Positions 8,548-18,172 are shown, numbered from the stretch's first letter. The stretch is DNA of 21,507 bases from Chara braunii (GCA_003427395.1 BFEA01000014.1:4751835-4773341); one strand, 5' to 3'. The notes: generated by a model not told the origin, from the sequence alone. A program made the numbers and translations.

Positions 8548-9092
8548 CCAATCGGGGATTCGGACGGAGAAATCCTGCTAACGAGCAATGCAAGTACTGT
8601 ACCTCGATGGGACATTATGTGCGTGCATGTTCAAAGCTCAACCATGATATCCTAAAAAGGAGATGCACCAGGTCATTAAAGGGAGAGATATTCGGACCAC
8701 AGGGAGAGCGGGTGAATTGAAACTCACCAGGAGGAATGCGACAAACCGTTATCATGCTCAATGGGTTAGAGATAGCGGTCGTAGAAGCTGAGCCGGTGGT
8801 CGATATCGTTTGGGATCAACTGTGGGGCCGCGGACCGCAGGTCAACTTTATCTTGGAAAACGATGAACGTGATAGGGTGAACGCAACCACTCGACTGGGA
8901 ACGGTCGAGAGAAGGATTAACCGCGACACCATTATGGAGGAGGTCGCCGGAAGCTCGGAACCCCAGGCAGAACCTGAGGCCGAGGAACCAGAGAAAGTTT
9001 ATGGGAAGCCTAGGGAAAAAGAGCCTGCGGACAAGGTTACCGTCGCTAAGAAGAAGTTTCGGTACCAAATCCCGATCTTGACCTTGCCTTAG
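8520..9092 (+). pseudogene. gag: gag nucleocapsid zinc knuckle and linker
   Basis: This is the continuation of gag in the -1 frame after the C7 run. A CCHC zinc knuckle, CKYCTSMGHYVRAC (C-x2-C-x4-H-x4-C), lies at about 8590-8632 and would bind the genomic RNA. A TGA at 8718-8720 interrupts the frame, which then continues through 8736-9092 (start MRQTVIMLNGLEIAVVE) as an acidic Glu/Pro-rich linker ending FRYQIPILTLP before TAG at 9090-9092. Past the stop the same frame continues briefly (LDDTI) before a further shift into the protease frame near 9105. The linker after the knuckle is the usual spacer before the protease. Confidence 0.75.
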
Positions 9093-9093
9093 C

Positions 9094-9801
9094 TTGACGA
9101 CACCATTAATAGGAACCATGGTGTCGATGTATTTTCAGACCATGCTGCAAGCTAGCCCTAGGTTGCTCAAAGGGCTTAGACAACTATTGACTCGGCGGCG
9201 AGTAGAAATANGCGAGAACCCCGAATTACCAGAAGGGGAGAGGGAGGAGGAAGCTCCACAAGAAGTGGCTAACCTTCAGAGGAGCCTCGGAGACTCGGAG
9301 GATCTCGAAAAAGCCTTTGCAGACATTCGTTTGAGCTTGCCCCACCGGGAGGGCGGCGAAGTCATGAGATCACCACCCGAGACAAAGCCTAGCTTTCATG
9401 CACTACCTGTAGGGAAACTGAAAATCCAGATCGGGAGTCATCATACCGACGCATTAGTAGACGGGGGAGCAGAAATCACTCTCATAAGAAGAGATTTCGC
9501 AACGATTACAGGATGTAAGGTAAACAAGGAAATAATAGGGAGCATCCGGGGAGCTGGAGGGGAAATCCCGTTCGCTAGGTACGTCACGAAGTGTGCTGTA
9601 AAGGCAGGGGTCAGGGAATCGATCTGGCCGTTTCAGCGGATGACCGTAATGGAGGAAATGGACCACGACATAATCCTCGGGAGACCATGGTGCGCGAACG
9701 TGGAGATGATAGGCATGCACTTGCATGATGGCTCATACATGGTAGACATAGAGGACCCTGTGACCGGCTGGGGAGAGCTCCTCCGACTCCTTGGAACGTG
9801 A
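9094..9801 (+). pseudogene. pro: Retroviral-type aspartic protease, catalytic triad DGG
   Basis: The recognisable part starts about 9106 (GTMVSMYFQTMLQASPRLL), a helix-rich lead-in followed by an acidic linker. The protease core contains LVDGGAEITLI at residues 121-131; the catalytic triad normally reads D-S/T-G, here D-G-G (codons 9460-9468). The second signature, IILGRPWC, stands at residues 193-200 with the expected spacing of about 70 residues. The family acts as a homodimer and cleaves the Gag-Pol polyprotein. Ser/Thr to Gly at the middle position would remove the side chain that supports the catalytic Asp, so the copy is probably inactive. One N lies at 9211. The frame ends with TGA at 9799. 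Confidence 0.8.
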
Positions 9802-10370
9802 GGAGACCCCCCAAAGGGGAAATTGGTAACATGGTCGCCGTCGTTCGAGGATAGCACGCGAAAAGGGGTTTTCGCACGGATGGAGGGTATGAGAGAAAGG
9901 GTAGAAATCATGATTGAGGAATCATTCAACAAGAAGGAGTAGATCAAGATGGGCCTGCCCCACAAGAAGAGGAGGCAGGAGGACGAAGTCCTAGGTGTTA
10001 TGGTAGCGGAAAAAGAGTCATAGGTCGAACTTGGTGCTAACCTGCCCAAACGGAAAGAAGTACACATAGACGTGCCAAAAATCACATTCGAGATCCCCGA
10101 TCTATTACAACTTATCAAGGCCCTCAGATACCACAAGGTAGGAGTGGATTCGGCAACCTTAGCCAAATTTGAGAGAGAGGTGCAAAATGGATATTGCCTG
10201 AATGGGAAACTAGTTAGTATTCAACCACGAGTCGTAGAGGCGACGGGGGCGATTCTGATTGTTCATTTTTTAGGAGAAAGATCCCGGAATGAAGTGTTCG
10301 AAAGTACAAACCGGTAGGGAAGAAAACAAAACCAGTCTCGATCCTGCTAGAGACATCAAAGGAAGAGGCT
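9802..10370 (+). pseudogene. pol: pol linker between protease and RT
   Basis: The protease frame runs on with stops at 9940 (TAG) and 10021 (TAG), then is open at 10024-10317, with a helical stretch TFEIPDLLQLIKALRYHKVG. Between about 10265 and 10290 the sense frame moves by one base: the stretch KYKPVGKKTKPVSILL is read in the frame used by RT. It is a hydrophilic spacer between protease and RT. I see no separate domain. Confidence 0.6.
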
Positions 10371-11108
10371 ATGGAGAAGGAGGAAGAGATCCTTCGAGTG
10401 ATCCGAGAAAGAAGGGCGACGGAGGGACATCGGATACCAGATGAGGTAGCTGACACAATGAAGATAGGGATAGACGGGTTCTTAACAGAAGAAGAAACCC
10501 GCCTGATCAAAAGGACCTGCCAGAAGTTTCACCTGACATTTGCCTTTAGTGATCACTAGAAGGGACGACTGGATGCGAAGCTGATCCCTCCGGTCAGAAT
10601 TCACACGGTAGAATATGAATGCTAGAATGACAAGGGGTTGTCCTATGAATTTAGGATAGCAGGAGAAGTAACAGACCTCCTCCGAGCGAAAATGGACTCC
10701 TTCGTTGCGGAGCTTACGACGTCGCCATACGCAAACCGGTGGTTCGTCTTTCGGAATCCTAACAAGACACTAAGGTGGATTCAAGACCTACAGAAGTTGA
10801 ATGCGGTAACCATCCGGGATGCTGACTCGCTACCTCAGGCTGACTTATTAGCAAAATCGCACGCTGGTCGGAGCATTTACTCCCTGATAGATCTGTACTC
10901 AAGGTACGACCAGCTTCCATTGGATGTTCGGGACAGGCCATACACCGCTATGCACACCCCCGTAGGCCAGCTACAGATGCAAGTGACCCCTATGGGATTC
11001 ACAAACGCGGTGGCCGAAGCGCAACGCAGGATGCTCGCCGTGGCCGGGGACATGTTCCCAAAAAAATGTGAGTCTTACATCGATGACAATCCGATCAAAG
11101 GGGCCTAG
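10290..11108 (+). pseudogene. pol: Reverse transcriptase, fingers and palm
   Basis: A single frame with stops at 10557 (TAG), 10623 (TAG) and 11106 (TAG). RT blocks in order: an N-terminal block with LIPPVRIHTVEYE (about 10584); SPYANRWFVFRNPNKTLRW (10722-10778); DLQKLNAVTIRDADSLPQ (about 10785-10835); SLIDLYSRYDQLPLDVRD with the first catalytic Asp at about 10890; the Thr-Ala-Met-His-Thr-Pro-Val-Gly-Gln-Leu block; the VTPMGFTNA motif (about 10983-11009); and the YIDD box at 11076-11087, holding the two other catalytic Asp residues. It would copy element RNA into DNA. YIDD in place of the more common YLDD/YVDD is acceptable in Gypsy elements. The catalytic residues are intact, but the stops make it non-functional. 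Confidence 0.9.
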
Positions 11109-11948
11109 GAGAAGGACGAGACGGAAGTCCAGCCAGGGATCCGACGTTTTGTGTGGGACCACCTGCAGGACATCAAGGACTTACTCCGCCGGTTCGTAGT
11201 ATACAACAATCCGGATGGTGAACCAAAGAGTATCCTAGCAGTACCGAAGGTAACTATACTAGAATTTCACTGCGGTGCTTACGGTAGGAAGCCGGATCCG
11301 ACAAAGACCGACAAGATATCACAATGGCCGACACCACTGCGTACGACGACGGAGGTAAGGGCATTCCTAGGCGTAGTCGGCTTTTGGAGGATCTTCATTA
11401 AAAACTTTGTCAAGATTGTTGAGCCTATCCGGGCTATGATCAGGGAAGAAGGAACCATGGATTGGACGGAGGAGCGAGAAGGAGCTGTCCAAAGGCTCAA
11501 GGACATATTGACATCTGAGACAGTCGCCCTGTCCGCGCCTTGTTTTAATGACGAAGTGAGACGACCCTTCATCCTAGAGACGGATGGAGGACCTTTGGCC
11601 GTAGGAGGTGTGTTGATTCAAAGGGATGAGGGAGGAAAAGAGAGGCCGACTAGGTTCGAAAGTAGAACCCTGAACTCCGCAGAACGGCGGTACTTGCAAT
11701 TCAAGAAGGAAGTCCTAGCCATCCTGCATTGCCTTAAGACCTTCCAGGCCTACCTATTTGGGAGGTGGTCCATCTTAAGGATCGATCCGGCGAATTTTGC
11801 AAGGGATCTAAAGAATTACAGGCCTATAGATCCGACGGTAGGGAGATTGTTAGGATTCATCTGACAGTTCGATTACAAGATCGAACGGATTGCTGGAATC
11901 CGCAACAAGGCAGATGGGCTGAGGCGGATTTGCATCACTCCCGAAGGG
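11109..11948 (+). pseudogene. pol: RT thumb/connection and RNase H
   Basis: The frame of RT continues after the stop at 11106. The thumb block FLGVVGFWRIFIKNF (about 11361-11405) corresponds to the FLG-L-YYRRFI block of Ty3 RT. RNase H follows: FILETDGGPLAVGGVLIQ with the first catalytic Asp at about 11583, then SAERRYLQFKKEVLAIL with the catalytic Glu near 11709, and LRIDPANFA with the third Asp near 11784; this last motif usually reads T-D-H-x-x-L, so its neighbourhood is altered. TGA at 11862 interrupts the motif before FDYKIERIAGIRNKADGL, the conserved end of RNase H. It would degrade the RNA of RNA/DNA hybrids. Confidence 0.85.
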
Positions 11949-13611
11949 ATGGAGGACGCAGAGCCCATAGACGCATTCCTCGAATACGAAGGAGAGACTC
12001 TCGCGGTGGATAACAAAATGATGAGCGGGGGATGCACATCGGGAGAACTATTGATCCAGACTTTGGAGAAGGGGGCACCTGCCGTAGTAGCAGAACTTAG
12101 AGAAGGACCAGTTACCACTCGAGGATGCAGGGAAGAAAATGACTCATGGGGAGCGATAGTAGGACCGAAAGAGGAACTAATAGCAATGGCGGTCGAGGGA
12201 GGCCGGGAAGCAGTGACGAGCTTAGTGGAATCTTGGGAAAGGAAAGAGTTGCAATGGGTGGTAAACCAGATGCAGGGAGGAAAGGATGGGGGTCAGAAAG
12301 GGGAGGAGTTTTTCTATGTCCAATCATACCAAGGGCTCTTTCGGGAGATCGGGTTGTTGTTGGTAGGAAACAAACAACCTACGGAAGTCAGTATTAAAGC
12401 AAGAGAAAAAGCCGAAAGGTACGTCCTAAGGGGCGGGCATTTGTTCGGAAGGGAGGAAGGTGCTATGCCCAGAAGGGTTGTGTGCGGAAGACCTAGGCAA
12501 GTAGATGTTATCCAGGCAATGCACGACGGGTTAGCTGGAGGTCATCGGTCGTCCAAAGGAACACTTGCAAAGATAACGCCACTCTGACCAGGCATGGTCG
12601 CCATATACTGCCAGACTTGCCTTATTTGCCAAGAACGAAGTTCGGTGCGGGTCTTCGAGCCGCTTAGACCGACGTGGGTGCTAGGGCCGGGGCATCGGGT
12701 CCACCTCGACCTTGCGGTCATGCCTGTATCAACGGATGGGTACAAGAATATCCAGGATGTGCGAGACAACCTGAGCGGGTTTGTGGAGGCAGTCGCCCTC
12801 AAGAAAAAGACAGGGAGGAGTGTGGCGGACTGGATAGAAGACTTCTACGTGAGGCATCCGTTCGTCGGGAGGTTTATAGCAGACATTTGTGAACCAAGAA
12901 GTATTGAGGATGCTTAAGAGACTCTACGTACCGATCAAACTCATCGAGCCGTATCACCCTGAGGCCAATGCACATGTGGAAAGGGGGCACCGAACCTTGA
13001 AGAACACGATTGCAAAGCTCACAGCGGACCATCTGGGGAACTGGCCCAGGTATCTTAAGCAGGCTGTCTTTGCAGAGAATATGGCCCCTAAAAGGACAAC
13101 AGGATGTATCCCGGCAGAGCTTTGGTACGGAAGACAAATCGACTTTCCTGTGGAAGCCTTGGTACCTACCTGGAATAGGTTAGATGATGATCTGCAAATG
13201 ACCACTGAAGAGTTAATCGAGGCAAGATGTCAACAAATCCTTAAGAATGAGGAGGTCATGGAAGACATCGCCAACCGGGTACTGGACAACAGAATGAGGG
13301 ACAAAGCAAGGTAAGACCAGGGTAAGAATGTCAGAAAGGAGCCACTTCAAGTGAGGAAGATGGTATTGCTAAGAAACTCGGCACTAGAAAGTACTTAGTC
13401 GGGACAACTGGGAAGGAGGTTCAAAGGCCCCTACCGGGTCGCCAAGCGGGTGAGACTGAACACCTTCCAACTGGAAGATTTGGATGAAACTGGATTGAAA
13501 AGGCCCTTCCTGGGGCAACGATTGGTCAGGTTTCTAAGTCGGAACTCAGTGGAACAATGGCTTCAGGAGGCCGAAGATAAGGAAACTGAGGAGTCACAAG
13601 CTAAAGACTGA
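11949..13611 (+). pseudogene. pol: Integrase (HHCC, D-D-E core, C-terminal domain), 11-base deletion
   Basis: A spacer of about 180 residues precedes the zinc-binding domain: His at 12522 and 12543, Cys at 12618 and 12627 (C-L-I-C). The stop at 12585 sits where this domain has the Trp of W-P-G-M. The core has its first Asp at 12708 (HLDLAVMP) and second at 12882 (FIAD); the frame then shifts, and the core continues from 12886 (FVNQEVLRML) with the catalytic Glu at 12979 (VERGHRTLK). The residues NG-x-E expected after the second Asp are missing. An 11-base deletion there explains both the gap and the shift, and gives exactly 35 residues between Asp and Glu when allowed for. The C-terminal domain (FKGPYRVAKRV, about 13414) carries stops at 13312 and 13396 and ends at TGA 13609. 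No chromodomain is seen. It would join element DNA to the host chromosome. Confidence 0.88.
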
Positions 13612-13976
13612 CCACAGCCTTGCCCACACTATGGTTTGTCTCTGACCATGTTCATGGGACTGTCATTTTTTGGGGGGGCTGACGCTTTGGCTTAGACTAA
13701 CTGAGGTTGAAAGGCAGCGTGACTTGTGGGTTTGCAATATCTGGCTCGTGTGACAACGGGAAGGGATGTCTGGGGCATTGTACCATAGTTTTTGATGAAA
13801 AAAAAATTGGGTCATCACAAACGATGCATTCACATGTATAATATGGGGCATGCTGCGAAGGATGTTGGGAGCATTTTGGGAAAAAGGGAGGGACTACCGA
13901 CCAGACTGGGGGAATGGGTGCATGGGGGGGTTTGCGGGTGTTGTTTTGTTATATAGGGTCTAAAAGAAAAGAGAAG
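13612..13976 (+). other. Spacer after pol, with T6G7 tract and TATA-like box
   Basis: No gene. At 13666-13678 a T-run followed by seven G looks like a U-box plus polypurine tract, but no LTR-like sequence matching elsewhere in the window follows. CACATGTATAA at 13831-13841 is shared exactly with 20872-20882 in the candidate LTR and contains a TATA-like word 136 bp before the ATG of ORF-B, so it could drive that gene separately. Confidence 0.35.
13831..13845 (+). promoter_or_regulatory. TATA-like box upstream of ORF-B
   Basis: CACATGTATAATATG. An 11-base match to the TATA-like site at 20872 in the candidate LTR. Context only; weak evidence. Confidence 0.25.
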
Positions 13977-14892
13977 ATGGAGTCCGGTGACGAAAATGAC
14001 AGCGGGGCAATCAACAGGCCTACCGGAGGGGAGGAAGCAGGACCAAGCCAAGGGAGGAGAGCGGCAAAGAGAAAGTTGTATATAGGACTCATGGGTGGCC
14101 CAGTGGTAGGCAGGGGAGGAAGGAAATGCTTATGTAGGAAACCCTCACCCCCCCGCGAGGGAGAAGGTATAGAAATCTCGTCTGACTGAGAGGGAGGGAA
14201 GGAAAAGGCAGAAGTGGAAGAGGGAGGCAATGCAGAGATGGGAAATAAGGTTCAGGTCACTGACGAGGAAGGAGTCAACAGAAGCAAGCGACGTGAGACT
14301 TGGCATGGGGAAAGCAAAGGCGGACAAGACATGCGCGACGAATATGAGGAGGGTGAGGAAAGAAGGGAGAGCCCGCTTGAAGGACGAAGCGACCATGACA
14401 GTTGCGAGGGGTATGGGACGGGGACAGAGATTCCTTTTACCTACGATCAAAAGAACCTTGCAGGAGGATATAGCCCCATACAGACAGAAGACGAGGAGGA
14501 TGAGGAGGAAGATGTGCGAGAAGTCGTAGAAATCAGCAGCGGGGATGAGAGGGATGAGATCTCGAGGCCTAGGGAAGAGGGGCGGCCTCCGATGCACCAG
14601 TCGGGCGACGGAACTTTCAGATGGGAGGACGAGTTTGGGCCAACGCCCCGTCATTGGTTTCAGCAATGGACCAATAATATCAGGCACGAATGAATTATCA
14701 AGACTCGGGAACTCGCAAGGGCAAGGGTGGAAGCCACACCACTGGATTTTTTTCAACGAGGCAGAGTTACGGAAAATTGTAAGGATGAAAAGAGAAATCG
14801 AGACCTACGGCTTAGGGGCTAGAAAACCTGTCGAGGAACAGGGTGGACAAGGAACTGGGCAAGACGAGGCGCAAGGCAGCAATAGGAACTAG
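13977..14892 (+). pseudogene. ORF-B, acidic accessory protein after integrase
   Basis: ATG at 13977 (MESGDENDSG) opens a frame that is interrupted by TGA at 14187 and TGA at 14691, then continues to a T7 run (14748-14754), where the sense frame shifts by one base and ends at TAG 14890. About 300 codons in all. The first two thirds are Glu/Asp/Arg/Gly-rich and probably disordered, with two similar EISS motifs (EGIEISSD and EVVEISSGDE). The last part looks folded: PRHWFQQWTNNI, a helix rich in Arg/Ala, then FFNEAELRKIVRMKREIETYG. I know no such family. Ty3/Gypsy elements of the Athila and Tat groups carry env-like or unknown genes at this position, but I see no signal peptide or transmembrane segment here. 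The lesions resemble those in pol, so both probably belong to the same dead element. Confidence 0.5.
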
Positions 14893-15620
14893 GTGTTGAC
14901 TTAACATTGAAAAGGATCGCTGCTTTTCTGTCTGCGGAGACATGAGAATGGCGAAAACGTGTACAGTATGGGCAAGCTTGCTAAGGATGAAATGAAAAGA
15001 GGGTCAGCTAAGGCTGTGTCACGATAAGATAGAAAATAGTTTTTTAGGCTACTTTTTGGATGAGCTACCTTGGGTACATAAGACAAAGACATGAGATTTG
15101 GGATGAGACCAATTGGGGAAGGGTGTATTGTGAATTCTGGATGGAATAAGGATTATGCTTTTGAGAGGGGAAGACCTTGAGTACGAATTGACGAGCAAAC
15201 CATGACATTGAATGATTGGTCGAGTACAAAAGAGGTCAGGGAACCTATGGGTTAAGGGGCGTGAAGAACACTCCTTCCCTAGGAGCCTAATCCAACTAAG
15301 TCATGAATGAGACTGAGAATAGCCGAAACCTGAGTGATCAGGAATAGTGAAAATAGAAGGGGCGCCTTTGTCTTTTGTTATGGATGAACGACCGGGTGGG
15401 CTAGTGCTGCTTGGGGTCGCGAGCCCCAACTCCAATGTTAGACGCTAAGTCGGATGTACGCATGGATGGTACATTACTATGAGAAATGGAATGGATAGTC
15501 CATTACTGTGAGATAAGGAAGAAAGAGAACAGCACGCAAAATATTAGATGACCACCTTCTAACCTCCAAGACAAAAATGAGATCCGTAACCTCGAGGCCC
15601 ACCCCCTCGGACACTAACAT
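14893..15620. other. Gene-free interval
   Basis: About 730 bases rich in A and G, with no convincing gene, RNA or repeat. It separates ORF-B from the 40-bp array. Confidence 0.6.
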
Positions 15621-15896
15621 TGAAAATGAAAAGGAATGGCCTTAACCAGGCTGTTCGACTTGAGAATGAAAAGGAATGGCCCTAACCAGGCTGTTCGACT
15701 TGAGAATGGAAAGGAATGACCCTAACCAGACTGTTCGACTTGAGAATGGAAAAGAATGACCTTAACTAGGATCTTCGACTTGAGAATGGAAAAGAATGAC
15801 CCTAACTAGGTTGTTCGACTCGAGAATGGAAAGGAATGACCCTAACCAGGCTGTTCGACTTGAGAATGGAAAAGAACGACCCTAACCAGGTTATTC
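15621..15896 (+). repeat. 40-bp minisatellite, 7 units
   Basis: Units start at 15621, 15661, 15701, 15741, 15781, 15821 and 15861, all exactly 40 bp except the last, which is truncated at 36. The consensus starts TGAGAATGGAAAGGAATGAC, continues CCTAACCAGGCTGTTCGACT, and units differ at a few positions each. A short palindromic tail with GACCC-TGACAAGGGTC follows at 15903. No protein frame is kept. Confidence 0.95.
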
Positions 15897-16000
15897 GGGA
15901 ATGACCCCTGACAAGGGTCATTTCTTTTGAAATAGGCACTAGGGTCCCCTGCATATTTGATTGAGAAAGGTTGATTGAGAATGTGCTGGAATGAGCAATA

Positions 16001-16325
16001 AGAGATGGAAAAGGCCGATGGGTAGATCATTAAAATAGCCAAAGGATGGATGAGAGAGATGGAAAAGGCAGGTGGGTCAGTCATTGAAATAGCCAATGGG
16101 ATGAGAGAAATGGAAAAGGCCGGTGGGTCGGTCATTGAAATAACCAATGAGATGAATGGAAGAGATGGAAAAGGTCGGTGGGTCGGTCATTGAAATAGTC
16201 AATGGGATGAATGGAAGAGATGGAAAAGGTCAGTGGGTCGATCATTGAAATAGCCAAAGGGATGGACGGAAGAGATGGAAAAGGCCGGTGGGTCGGCCGC
16301 TGAAATAGCCAAAGGGGCAGAAGAA
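16001..16325 (+). repeat. 49-57 bp minisatellite, 6 units
   Basis: Units start at 16001, 16055, 16104, 16161, 16216 and 16271. Each contains AGAGATGGAAAAGG, then GGTGGGTCGGTCATTGAAAT and AGCCAA. Unit length varies by small indels. Degenerate echoes (GACCGGCCAT, GGACCAGCCAT, GGGCCGACCAT) continue to about 16625. Confidence 0.9.
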
Positions 16326-17456
16326 AGATGTGAATGAGAAAGTTGAGAAGGGCAGGGACCGTTAGGACGGTCACAGAGATTGGGTGCTGAGGAATGAGAA
16401 AATTGAGGAGTGAATGGGCGGAAGGGGCAGTCTTGAGAAATGGCTATTGAGAAAATAACCGCCAGACCGGCCATGTGGGTGACCTTTTTGATGAGAGGCT
16501 GTCGGACCAGCCATAAGAATCAGCCTTGGAAATAGCATGGGATTGAGTGTTTGAAGATTGAATATTGCATTGCATAGCCAGGGGACCCTAGGCAACTTGA
16601 TGTAAGGTCGTCGGGCCGACCATGGAAATAGCAAGAGATTGAAATTTCTTTTTTTCTAATCTCAGGTCTCAACATAAGGGGGATAGCAATGTCTGCCTCG
16701 CGACCCCAAGACCTCTACCCGTTAAGGGAAAAGTCTCAGCGCGACCTACTCCTCATAAGAAGGAATAAGCGTTGAAGGACCAAAGCACCTCTCTCTTTGA
16801 TTGATGTTGGTCGTTCGGAACCAACCCCGACAACGAGCTTTAGTCGAGGAGTTCAAACTGCACCTCATGTTGAACCTAAACGTCAAGGGTGTGGTGCCAA
16901 ACGGGCGAGAGAGTCATTCTTTTTCCTAAGTCTCATTTTTTCTCCCCAACCACACGCCATGCCGTAGAGGGGCGGCACGACCGTTTGGAATGGACCATGG
17001 CCGTTCCCGTTAAGTTGAGCAACACTGTCCAGAGGGAGGAGTCAGGCGTGGTACCGGGTGGAAGTCGCAACCACCACAGGGCAAGTGACACCGCCCTGCC
17101 GGATCATTACAACCGTTCCGGGACTAACCGCGAGGTCTTCGTAAGTGCACTCGCAGACTAATAGAGAGCCCTAACTCTCTTGAAAGAAAGAGGCCGGATC
17201 CAAGAAAACACCGCTCGGGAGGAACGATTCGCGAGAAAGCACTTACGACAAGATGGACCTACTTTCCAGATGTGGGGTGGTACCTCAGTGATGACGCCCA
17301 TCTCGTAAGCAGCAAAAGGTCGGACTGGAGTAGGGGATGAGGTGAGTTATCAGCAGGGGAAGGACTGATCACCCTTCCTTTTGGGGGTTGATGGGCCGAC
17401 ATCCGTCTACTTAGTTGGTGGGTCAAGGTCTGCGTACCTCCGAGTGAGAACTAGTC
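16326..17456. other. Mostly gene-free interval with one weak frame
   Basis: 16326-16650 is decayed repeat material. From 16680 the composition becomes more balanced. A 90-codon frame at 16889-17161 ends SGTNREVFVSALAD, and the frame just after its double stop holds ERFARKHLRQDGPTFQMWGG; they may be remnants of a coding region, but I recognise no domain. Confidence 0.4.
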
Positions 17457-17489
17457 GTGCGATGGGGACATCGCATTTTGAGTGGGGGG
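17457..17489 (+). other. Polypurine-tract-like box, upstream copy
   Basis: GTGCGATGGGGACATCGC followed by ATTTTGAGTGGGGGGAAGG. It closely resembles the sequence at 18898-18933 in front of the candidate 3' LTR, differing by small changes only. It may be the 3' end of another element's internal region. Confidence 0.5.
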
Positions 17490-17560
17490 AAGGTGGATCA
17501 TCTACTGAAGAAAAAGCGTGCAGAAGAGAAGGATACCATGAGCGTAAGGATGAATGAGTA

Positions 17561-18050
17561 ATTGACTTTGCGCAGGCTTAAGAAAAGGCCCGGCAAGATG
17601 TCCTGAAGAGAAACGGATGAATAATTAACGTTGCATGAGCTTGAGAAAAGGTCTGGCAAGATGTCCAGAAGAAAAGAATGAATAAGTAATTGACTTTGCG
17701 CAGGCTTTAGAAAAGGTCTGGCAAGATGTCCAGAAGAAAAGAATGGATGAGTAATTGACTTTGCGAAGGCTTGAGAAAAGGTCTGGCAAAACGGGTGAGA
17801 AATTGACGTTGCATGAGCTTGAGAAGAGGCCAGGTAAGGTGTCCAGCTGAGGAAAAGATGTGTGAATAACTCCACATGAGCTTGAGAAGAGACCTGGCAG
17901 GATGTTCATAAAAGAAAGATATGTGAAATTGGTTTTGTGTAGACCTAAAAAAAAGTATGGCAAGACGCCCAGAAAAAAGATACAGTTATAATGGACTTTG
18001 CATGAGTATGAGAGAGACCTGACAAGAGGCCAGACGAAAGATGTGAATAA
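17561..18050 (+). repeat. 48-65 bp minisatellite, about 8 units
   Basis: Well-kept units start at 17561, 17624, 17689, 17754 and 17802, with degenerate ones near 17867, 17928 and 17988. The core is ATTGACTTTGCGCAGGCTTGAGAAAAGG in shorter pieces: ATTGACTTTGC, GGCTTGAGAAAAGGTCTGGC, AAGATGTCCAGAAG. It lies directly before the methyltransferase fragment. Frames on the minus strand are only translations of the repeat. Confidence 0.85.
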
Positions 18051-18172
18051 GAGGGACTGAGTAACGCGCATTTTAAAGCCTGTATACGAGAAAGGACGAA
18101 TGAGGATGATCACATAAGCTGGGCAAAATGACATGGGAAAAATACAGGGGAACTGACTAAGCATGAGATTGA

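Larger units (their letters stand above)
7026..13611 (+). mobile_element. Ty3/Gypsy retrotransposon gag-pol, degenerate
   Basis: Domain order is capsid, zinc knuckle, protease, RT, RNase H, integrase, the order that defines Ty3/Gypsy rather than Copia. RT has YIDD, RNase H has its D-E-D residues, and integrase has HHCC and D-D-E. There is no chromodomain after the integrase that I can see. Frames used in order: frame of 7026, then of 7435, 8529, 9094, 10290 (RT to integrase N-half) and 12886. There are at least twelve stop codons and several frame breaks. The outer limits are unknown: a candidate 3' LTR lies at 18934, and the 5' LTR is not visible. Confidence 0.85.

Noticed and set aside
8020-9211. 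N bases read as editing or heterozygosity hot spots
   Set aside because: Isolated ambiguous calls in a repeat are more simply unresolved differences between collapsed copies.
13666-13680. T6G7 tract after pol as the real polypurine tract and LTR start
   Set aside because: Nothing after it recurs before gag, and it is followed by another coding frame, ORF-B. Kept only as a remote possibility.
15621-15896. 40-bp array as a CRISPR
   Set aside because: Units are contiguous with no unique spacers, and the setting is eukaryotic.
15842-16634. Several minus-strand frames of 80-101 codons with repeated Ile-Ser-Met-Thr-Asp motifs
   Set aside because: They are translations of the minisatellite at 16001-16325; periodic frames arise from the repeat itself.
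15408-16710. Inverted 13-mer CTTGGGGTCGCGA (about 15409) and TCGCGACCCCAAG (about 16698)
   Set aside because: Too short and too far apart to call a structure; no matching flanks.
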